Source: Quercus robur
Lineage: Eukaryota > Streptophyta > Magnoliopsida > Fagales > Fagaceae
Assembly: GCF_932294415.1 (NCBI RefSeq)
Contig: NC_065538.1
Location: forward strand, 75,555,834 to 75,619,833
Length of the DNA stretch: 64,000 nucleotides
Direction: 5' to 3'
Below the pieces are notes generated by a model that was not told where the DNA came from, made no database searches, and worked only from the letters and a program-made list of their open reading frames with translations. This document shows positions 55,073 through 64,000 of the stretch, piece by piece. Made by a program: the position numbers and the translations under genes. How positions within the stretch are numbered: the stretch's first letter is position 1; every line of letters begins with the position of its first letter.

Positions 55073-57680
55073 AATCATATAAGAGGTGTGATAAAAGTTA
55101 TGGTCTTCGAAGAACTACAATTGTTAAGGAATGGGTTAGGGTGAACAATATCTCTTAGGACACAATAAATTTCATAAATTTCACAACTTTTTCAAAGTTG
55201 TTAATGTGACAAATTGTGATTGGTGTATTAAGTTATGTGGGATGTTTTACCTAAAATTCAAACCAAATTGTTAGGCATCAAAGTAAATGTTCATTATTCT
55301 TATTCCAATTTCTAATCCAAAAATGTTCCAGCGTCACTGATTAGATCATCCCAGCATGCTTGACTATAAGGCTATTGACAATTGGCTATTTGGATATCTT
55401 TCTTACTGAAGTGTTTGTATCACCCAACACTGAAATTGAAAGTTCTACTACTCTTTTTTCATTTTTTTTGCTATGTACTTAAAATTGATACTAACTTTAG
55501 CATTTTCTAATTTTTATGCATACACCAAATTTCTAAATTTTTATACATACACCAAATGTCAGATACTAAGTCAACATGCGTTGGATTAATATTGAAATAT
55601 AAATTTCTGTATAGTCTGACACTATGTACAGCTTAACAATAATATGTCAAGAAAATTTTAACACAATTTAAGTCCCTCTGGTGGACTCTGTCCCCTCTCA
55701 CATGAGCAAGATCTAGAGTTTAAAAAGGTAATTTCATTTAAAAGCTTAAAACTAGTGCAATGTTAGAGATAATCTTATTTATTTTCTAACAACTTATTAA
55801 AATGATAAATTTTGATTAAAAAAGATCGCTTTCACGTGGATCTATTATTAATTCATTGACATGTAACAAAAACAATATGTTATATCAACCGATGAGTAAA
55901 AAATTAAGAAAAACTTTCTTTTCCTACTTATTATAATTAATTATCTTTTATGCACAACTCTTTGTGTAACTAATATTAACTTTACATTTTTGTAGTAGTT
56001 TTTTTATTTTTTTTATTTTTTATCTACAGTAAAATAATTATCATGACTGGATGTGTTTGGATATTGCTTATTTGCTGAAAACTGAAAACTTATTGCTGAA
56101 AATACTATAGTAAAATAATTTTTAAAAGTGTTAATAGTGCCATGAGACTCAGCCAAAAACACAAACGCTAGAAATGCACACTGGCCGCTATCCAAACTCA
56201 CACATAGTCTAGTATGCGTTTAACACAACTTATTTTAATATTATTGTGTAAAAAATATATTGAAACTTAAAAAGAAATGAGGTTTTAAAAACTATTTCTA
56301 AAAAAAAATTAATTAATTTGTTTTCATTTTTAACTTTAGGTAATCGCATACAGTGCCCACTTCACCGCCTTTAATAATGATTCTGAGTTCTAACAAAAGA
56401 ATCTTTTGTATATTTCGAAGTCATCAATTAAAATTACTAAGTTAATTCTGTAGTCAAACTATGCAATAGATTCGATTTAACTACATAATTTAGTTTAATT
56501 ATTGGGAGTAAGAGATCTGAGCATTGTGAATTAAATAGTCATGTATTTACACAATCTTCACAGTAAATGACTGGATCCCAACAATGAAACAGTTTGACAA
56601 AAGGTAGGAAAATAAATGTTGTTGTAATCTCTTTCATGAATACGTACGTACCTATTATTGGGCTTTATTCAGCCAGAGAGCTGGCGAATTATTATTATTT
56701 TTTTAAATATGCTACAGTGCCGTTCTATTAGTAGAACATTATTGTAAACATAGTATGTTCTAAAAAAACATAATATTTGACATTCGGAACATTTCATGGA
56801 GTATGTTATTTGGTGTTTGATGTGCGAAATGCTAGTGCTCTAAACCCCTTTCTCACTCTCACCAATATTTTAGTATTTGGTGTTTAGTGTTTGATGTGCG
56901 AAAGTTTCAAGTGCTGTCCTATCGAGAACAACTCAATATGCCTTAGCTTATCCTAAGTTCTAACAAAGGATATATGCCCTGTTAAAGGAAAATTGATTCG
57001 GATTCCCTTGTTCTGTTCTGTATAGGAATTGTTGTTGTGACTTCTCACTAATAACTTCTTGGATCAAAATTCCAGTTACTGACCTTTAAATTGACTATAC
57101 TCCATTCATTGTAAAATAATTCTTTTAGTTTTGAATATTTATATGAGAAATGGTCATAAGTTATATGTTGCACATGAATCAGTCTTCTCCAAAATTAGAT
57201 GTCAAGTTCCCTATTAATCATTTCTCATATCTTACAGAAACGAAAGTTTTATACAAAACTCACAAACTTTTATTTTAGTTGTGACATAATCTTTTCAAAA
57301 AATCTTATTGGGTTTCGAAAACAAAAAGGTAATAACATAAGAATTTCCTGTTAAAAAAAAAATCTTAGGATGTCCTAATTAAAGAGGAAAAATATATTTA
57401 AATTAAAAGTATCGGGTTGATTTGTTACGTAATTCATTACGTAATGCTTAATAGCTCATTCTATTTTTTATATCTTATAAAATTATTAGGTTGATTTGAT
57501 TCTTTAGTGCAGATCGCATAAACCCAAAAAGTGAAATTATATACATACAAATATTTCCATCTGGTTTTGTTATTTTTATCTAAGAGTTGTTAGAATTCTT
57601 AAATCTATTAATTAAATAGGCATATCTTAACCCTTCAAATTATTATTATTTTTCCTTTACATGTTTGTACTCTAGTATTT

Positions 57681-57717
<37 letters not shown>

Positions 57718-57800
57718 CCCCTTTGTGGTGTAGTTCAAAGCTCCATCCCAACTTTCAACTTTTCAAATGGCCTCAAAACCCTCATCCATGTTCTAGTGGA
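55073..57800. other. Intergenic, no gene seen
   Basis: AT-rich; a short direct repeat TATTTGGTGTTTGATGTGCGAAA (with a small insertion in the second copy) near 56808 and 56875, and a poly(T) run at 57682-57713. No supportable ORF. Confidence 0.5.
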
Positions 57801-57819
57801 TGTCCTTCATCTAGAAAAC

Positions 57820-58023
57820 CCTTACTATATATACTAATTTAAACAGTTATAATCATAGGCAAACTGGTTATACATATAACTAGCTCTCACAAACTCAGTG
57901 TTCTTCGTTTAGAAACCCCTCTGTATCTTATATATCAAATATCAAGCAGTATAAAAAAAGGGTAACTTTACTAGCTATCACAAACTCAGACTTCTTTGTG
58001 TGTGAGTGTGAGAGAGAGAGAGC
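57820..58023 (+). promoter_or_regulatory. Promoter and leader of the MATE gene
   Basis: TATA-like CTATATATACTAATTT at 57825-57840. Two copies of a 30-35 bp block ACTAGCT.TCACAAACTCAG lie at 57880 and 57970 (the second just before the ATG), a local duplication of the leader. A GA run precedes the ATG. Confidence 0.45.
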
Positions 58024-59415
58024 ATGGACACCATTGACAGTGAGCTCCATGAACCCATATTACAATCAAAACGACCAACACCAGTGACAGTGAGTTCTGA
58101 ACTAGAAGAAACCCTATCCAACACCGAGATTTCAAACTTTAGCCGCCTAAAATCCGGTACATGGATTGAACTGAAAACTCTCTTTCGCCTAGCAGCACCT
58201 GCGGTAGTGGTTTACTTACTCAACAATGTCACTTCCATGTCCACACAAATCTTTTGTGGTCATCTAGGTAATCTTGAGCTCGCTGCTGCCTCTCTTGGTA
58301 ACAATGGTATCCAAATATTCGCCTATGGACTCATGGTACGTATACCTCAACACTAAGTACTATAACCTCATCTCAATTTGTACATATTTTTGTTACACTT
58401 ATAAGATATTACAACTTTGATAAAAGTGAAAAAGCAAGTCATATGCGATCGACACTGATTAATCTATTGATTGGCTAGCTTGGAATGGGAAGCGCAGTGG
58501 AAACACTATGTGGGCAGGCTTATGGTGCTCACAAGTTTGAAATGCTAGGCGTATATCTTCAGCGATCAATGATCCTACTCATGTGTACTGGGGTCTTAGT
58601 TATGTTCATCTACATCTTCTCCAAGCCCCTCTTGCTTGCTTTAGGTGAATCAAGTTCCATTGCATCCGCGGCTGCAATTTTTGTCTATGGTCTTATCCCA
58701 CAAATCTTTGCCTATGCTGCTAATTTTCCCATACAAAAGTTTCTGCAAGCACAAAGCATAGTGGCACCTAGCTCGTACATCTCTGCAGCTACGCTAGTTG
58801 TGCATTTACTATTGAGCTGGATTGTGATTTACAAACTGGGCTGGGGATTGTTGGGTGCGGCATTGATGTTGAGCTTTTCATGGTGGATCATAGTGATTGC
58901 GCAGTTTGTGTACATATTGGTGAGTGACAGGTGCAAATACACATGGACTGGACTTAGCTGGCAAGCTTTTTCTGGGCTCTGGGACTTTTTGAAATTATCT
59001 ACTGCATCAGCTATCATGCTATGTCTGGAGACTTGGTATTATCAGATACTTGTGTTGATTGCTGGGTTGCTCCAAAATGCTGAGATTGCTTTGGACGCTC
59101 TCTCCATTTGGTAAGAAAAGCCCTACTCTTTTCTTCTTGACCCCACTTGTGTGCTTGTGACCACTTATGTGCTTGTGTGGGTTGAGGGGAACTTAGAATA
59201 TGCCCACAGTTTAGAGTTTAGCAAAAACACATTCAATTAAGTGTGTCTTGGATTTTGGGAGTAATTCTATCCCGATAATCACACTTTTTTATAAAAAAAA
59301 AAATTATTTTATACTAGCTTTTGCGCGCATGCTCAAAGACTCTTCTATTTTTTTGGTAAAAATTAATAATTTGTATTTATTATAATTTGGAATTACTATT
59401 TTTTCAAATCACAAA

Positions 59416-59452
<37 letters not shown>

Positions 59453-60384
59453 AAGGGTGTAATGAAATTTAAAAAAAAAAAGTAGGACAGAAGAAACAAA
59501 TACATCGTGATGAAGTAAAAAAAAAAAAAAAAAAAAAGAATACGTAGGGTGAGTTTTGTAGATTAAAGGAGTTTTAAAATTATCAAAAGAGTAATCCTAT
59601 TTTGTAGGTAGTTAGTGAGTAGAAGTAGAAAAAAGTAAGAGTTTATTAGAAGTAGGAAGACATTTACGTAGAAATAGGAATTTATAATTTTTGCCAATTT
59701 ACTATTTTAGCCCCATTTTTAAGTTTTAGGTAGGGGTATTTTTGACAATAAAAAAAGCAATAACTAATTTTCTTTTTCCAATTTACTATTTTAACCTTAT
59801 TTTTAAGTTGTTGGTTAATTAATTTAAAGGTATTTTTTGCAGGGAAAAAAAGTAATAACTAACTTTCTGAATCTTCTTAATATATACAGATAAAATAACA
59901 GATTATGAATAGCTATTTATTACTTTTACATAAACCACTTATCACGGCTACATGATAAAGCTGTGACACAATAAAAAAGTTTTATCATGGACTTTTTTCA
60001 TTTTGGTTCGGACCACCAATTTTGGTCTCTTAGGATTTTTCGGATAAGGAGGACAAAATAAAGGGTAGAAGGTAGATCATGTCGAGTGTAATAATAGAGA
60101 AAAAGAGGTTGTTGGTTGAGGGTCAAATAGATCCGCTAGCTACCTGAACAACAATCGGTCAACTAAGAACTTTCTAATTTCTATTTATTCGGCTACCATT
60201 CCTTCTTTCATTCTTTTTTTTTTTTTTTTTTTTTTTGGCTGACTTGTTCACATGAATAGAAAGCAGGTAGTGTTTCACTTTTGTCTTGTACCCTATCACA
60301 ATCATTTTTGTCTTTTCCTTAAAAAACAACCAAATTTAACTAACGAAGTATAAAAGGAATCACTACGAATAAGACAAATCATTT

Positions 60385-60415
<31 letters not shown>

Positions 60416-61651
60416 ATTAATGTGAACATAATTAGGAACACAAAAAGAAAGTAGTGACTGATTGGTCTGTTAGGTTTTTATATCTATGTATAATTAATGA
60501 TTTTTTTTTTTCACATTTATTAAGTGGTCTATTATGATTAATACACAATCAAAGTAGTTTTAGTGATTTGTACATATGAAAGTAATGTTTCTTCAATATT
60601 CACTACTTATCACTCAACAATACTATGAACACAACAAATTTCACCAACTCTTTTCACAATATTTGAGGTGGTAGATTGTGATTATATAATATCAATTTTA
60701 AATGGGATCATAATTGACCTCACTTTTATGAATAATATTATAGGTACTACAAGTTTTGCTACATTGGTTCTACAAAATAATGTGTCATCAATTAGAAAAA
60801 ACAATTCAGAATTTAATTATGAGGTAATTGAAATTCACCAATTACATTCATTACCACATCAGTATATAAGTTCTATATGGTAAAACTTATAATATTTTAG
60901 TATTTTCCCACTTTTATTATACACTAATGACTACTTACCACCTTACTCTATCAAATTTGACATATGTATTATAATGTATATACTTATGGTTTAGATTATC
61001 AAAAAAGTATATACTTTACAAGAAAGGTGAAAAAGATGGTGTAAAGGCTAACGTGAAAATTGAATGGGATTCTGGAAATCTAAAACATGCAGGCTTTTGA
61101 GTTTTGACTGTAACAAATACGCACTTTCCACAAAAGAAGTTTTACTGTGAGGTCAATAAAAAGAAAAAGAAAAAAGAAAAAAGAAAAGAAGAATATGATA
61201 GGTACTAATGAGTAGCATGATTTTGTGGTCGCAGCATGACCGTATCAGGATGGGTGTACATGATATCAGTGGGTTTCAATGCTGCTGCAAGGTTAGCATC
61301 TATGTGGTTTTGTGACAAATATAATTGCATATATAGTAACAACTAACATCATTAATTAAAAAATTGATATCTAACTGTACGTTTACTGCAAAATATATAA
61401 ACAATATACTAGTGTAAGGGTGAGCAATGAGCTAGGAGCTGGACATCCAAAATCTGCGGCATTTTCTGTGGTGATAGTAACACTAAGTTCTGCCGTCATC
61501 GCGGTGATCTGCGCCATCCTTGTTCTTGCCTTGAGGCATGTCATTAGCTATGTATTTACGAGTGGTTCAACTGTGGCTGATGCTGTCTCAGAACTCTCTC
61601 CCTTCCTTGCCATATCTATCATACTCAATGGAATCCAACCCGTTTTGTCTG
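58024..61651 (+). CDS. MATE efflux transporter, DETOXIFICATION 40-like (5' part, four exons)
   Basis: Exons 58024-58335, 58479-59110, 61235-61291 and 61419-61651 join in frame to 411 codons; all borders are GT-AG. The cytosolic N-terminus ([15 protein letters not shown]) leads into [24 protein letters not shown] hallmarks follow: [117 protein letters not shown] and [11 protein letters not shown]. About nine of twelve membrane segments are present. The next exon (normally GVAVG.GWQ...) is not found up to 64000, so the last ~90-100 codons lie beyond the window or are lost. MATE proteins export organic compounds by H+ or Na+ antiport, here most likely at the vacuolar or plasma membrane. The DTX40 assignment rests on recalled Arabidopsis sequence; the substrate is unknown. 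Confidence 0.93.
59324..59890 (-). mobile_element. Helitron-like element in MATE intron 2 (candidate)
   Basis: The minus strand begins TCTGTATATATTAAG after A and ends GCGCAAAAG-CTAG before T, with a GC-rich near-palindrome (GCATGCGCGC) ~10 nt before the CTAG. That fits a 5'-TC, 3'-CTRR, AT-target Helitron. Two ~85-bp direct repeats (CCAATTTACTATTTTA, TTTTTAAGTT, near 59694 and 59778) fill one side. No Rep/helicase. Confidence 0.45.
59891..61234. other. Rest of MATE intron 2
   Basis: AT-rich, with a T run (60209-60236) and an (AT)n tract (60386-60413). No embedded gene recognised. Confidence 0.5.
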
Positions 61652-63771
61652 GTAAGAATTTTGGTCTCTCCAATAATAAATTGCTTGTAACTAGTACTTT
61701 ACCATTAATTCTTGACTTTCTTGTGTTTGGTAATGATGTGATTCTCTATTTTTTTAGTTAATTATTTTCTTGTACTTGTTATTATATAGCTACAGAGCAC
61801 ATTAAAGTGTGACAACCTAGCTAGCAGTGCCAATAGTACGATATACCATAAAGAAAATAGAATTTTTCTAGCTACCACTTTGCTAAATCATTGCAGTTGA
61901 AAAATGCACACGCGTGACAATTTTTGATATTACTACATGTGGTCCATCAAGATATATAGGGTAAGCACAAAATTAAGCTGAGAACCCTTTAATCATATGT
62001 GTACGTAATACATACAGTAATACCTGACTTTTGTGAGTCACCACGTAGGTCATGCCTAAATTGGAAACCCTAATAATTGAAACAGTTTTATGATCTATAT
62101 AGTGACTTTTGGGTAAGTGTAATTCCTTTGTTCCACATACATGCACACAAGAATACTTTCATTGAATAAGACCTAAAACCCTATTTCAAAAAAAAAAAAA
62201 AAAAACCAAAACCCAATAGACCAACCAAGGTTATGTATGTATGATCTTGTCTTGAATTTTCCAATCTAATATAGTCACTTTGGAGTGTGGTTTGTGTTCA
62301 ATGAAAGTTATCACTGGACATGTTAGATTAAAGACATGTGTCCAATCTTGAACACATGTCCGAATTTTGACGTAGTGATAACTTTCACCGGACACAATCC
62401 CTTCCCGTCACTTTGTCACTGCTATTAGGAATTAAATAACCAAGTTAGAGCTAGCTTTTGAGTACTCCAAGACAAAATTGATGAAGTGTAGTTTTCATAG
62501 CAATAAAATACTCCCATTGAGAAAAAAAAAAAAACTAGAGTTCAAGTTCGTTTTTGCTAGGTAAGACAGTGATGTTTTCAATTCATTTAATTGGATCACC
62601 ACAAGCAGACAAATCAGTAAGTTCAATTGGAATCAGTACGTAGCTAGTAGCTAGGCATCAAGAATGTTTGTTCTATCTTACTTTTATCTAACTAATAAAA
62701 AAATTTGACTAAGTGACTAAAATACGAGATTAGGTGTTTGCTTGCATGCATGAGCATATTTTTATCAGTTTATTTGTTTTAAAAAAAATTTGAGCATAAA
62801 CAAAACAAGTTTATATATATATATATAAAACTCATCCAAAACAAATTCCGATGAGATTGATAATGTAAAGACTGCATGCATGACAGCTTTCTCAGGTTAT
62901 TCAGAGTCAATTAGCTTTAGACATGATTCTAGGATGCAATGCACCCAGTCTATATCTTCATAATAATATTAGCCATGGAAAAATTTAGCTTTTTGCTGAA
63001 CCTAAACTTGCACTGACCAACAAGCTGTACAAATTCTTATGCTATCTTTGTTATTCAATGAACATGTTCTTGTACTCTATTGTCTATCCTTTTCTCGACT
63101 GAGTGATCTACATTTTACAGGTAAACAGCCAAAAATACTCATTTAACTAACACAGATAATGAAGAAATCTAATAGTCAAGTCTTTTAATGGTAGTGATGG
63201 ACTAGTTGTTGAACATCTCTCTCACATTGCTGGAAGTTATCTTCTAATTAAAGATCGTTATTATTACTAATATTATTCCTAAGAGTAATGCTAAACAATC
63301 ATTAAACAAAACTTTATTGATAAGCAAGGAGGCATCATTGATGAGGCTAAAAGAAATAAGTGGCTCCAAATGTTGTGAAATAAATAATTCATGTAAAGAG
63401 GGAAGGTAATCGAGCTGCACCTGAGCTGGATGGATATGCAGAACATAGGACTAGGAGTGCATGCCACATGGAATATTTTGTGTAAGATAAAAGTTTTTTT
63501 TTTTTTTTTTTTGAATTTTTATAATTTGATAATTAGGGAGGAGGGAGTTAAAGTTTTGAACTGTGAACATTTCCGATAAAAATACTAAAAAATATTAGTT
63601 GAGTTATAAGACTTATTAAGAAATTGAGACAATGGTGTGCATTTAAAATGTATATTACTGCATACTTTGCATGTCAAATGTGAATAACATATAGATGTCA
63701 GGAATTTTTTAAAGATATATATGATAGGAGGTAATTAGTGCCATTCTAACATATTAAATAATTATTTGAAT

Positions 63772-63818
<47 letters not shown>

Positions 63819-64000
63819 GTGATTAGTGACACATTAACTTGTAAGACTTATATAGTAGAATTTTTAATATCCCTATTATTTAAATAATCTTATGACTTAC
63901 CCTTAAAATGTTATATAATTAATTTATATTATCATATATCCACAAAAATTGGGTATGTCAGCAACTATTTGATAAACTAAAAAAAAGGTAGAAAATAGAA
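61652..64000. other. Non-coding sequence after MATE exon 4 (long intron or lost 3' end)
   Basis: No exon matching the MATE C-terminal part was found on the plus strand. Short repeats only: an A run at 62184-62205, (TA)n at 62813-62826, T runs at 63497-63512 and 63776-63817. No other gene. Confidence 0.5.

Overview
This window is nuclear DNA of a flowering plant, almost certainly a eudicot. It is AT-rich, has long poly(A)/poly(T) tracts and GT-AG introns, and holds two clearly recognisable plant genes plus one small plant-family gene, set among many transposable elements. The repeat families (a solo LTR family with a TCCTCGGAC motif, tRNA-derived SINEs, a Tat-type Ty3/gypsy element) fit a woody rosid, perhaps Fagaceae; that placement is a weak inference from memory of similar repeats.

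Layout. Bases 1-4100 are repeat remnants: the 3' part of an LTR, a SINE tail and two hAT-like MITEs. Bases 4113-9181 are a complete hAT transposon with an 8-bp target duplication and matching terminal repeats. It carries a broken BED-finger transposase on the minus strand, a mini-exon encoding a protein-kinase glycine loop and a second exon-like segment that may be captured host DNA. Bases 9961-10733 are a solo LTR. Bases 11941-22339 are a complete but decayed Ty3/gypsy element (minus strand, Tat lineage by its dual RNase H), with an intron-bearing antisense gene and a tandem-repeat 3' region. Bases 22345-26550 hold a pararetrovirus- or LTR-like promoter block, a SINE, a second full solo LTR, a MITE and a Helitron-like element. 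Bases 27949-35366 are a full-length L1-type LINE with a 15-bp target duplication, itself broken by a 0.94-kb DNA transposon.

Genes. A small single-exon gene with an N-myristoylation/palmitoylation start (MGNC) lies at 39687-40061. An eight-exon gene at 46001-52815 encodes a GPI-anchored, cysteine-rich extracellular protein of the Arabidopsis At1g61900 type; its first intron holds a 1.6-kb tandem duplication and one coding exon is only 12 nt. From 58024 the first four coding exons of a MATE efflux transporter (DETOXIFICATION 40-like) are visible; the last ~90-100 codons are not found in the window. The three genes are independent plus-strand units, with no sign of a shared pathway or cluster.

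The space between genes is filled by nested MITEs, SINEs and Helitron-like elements whose boundaries give a readable order of insertion. I saw no CRISPR, operon, intact rRNA or intact tRNA gene.
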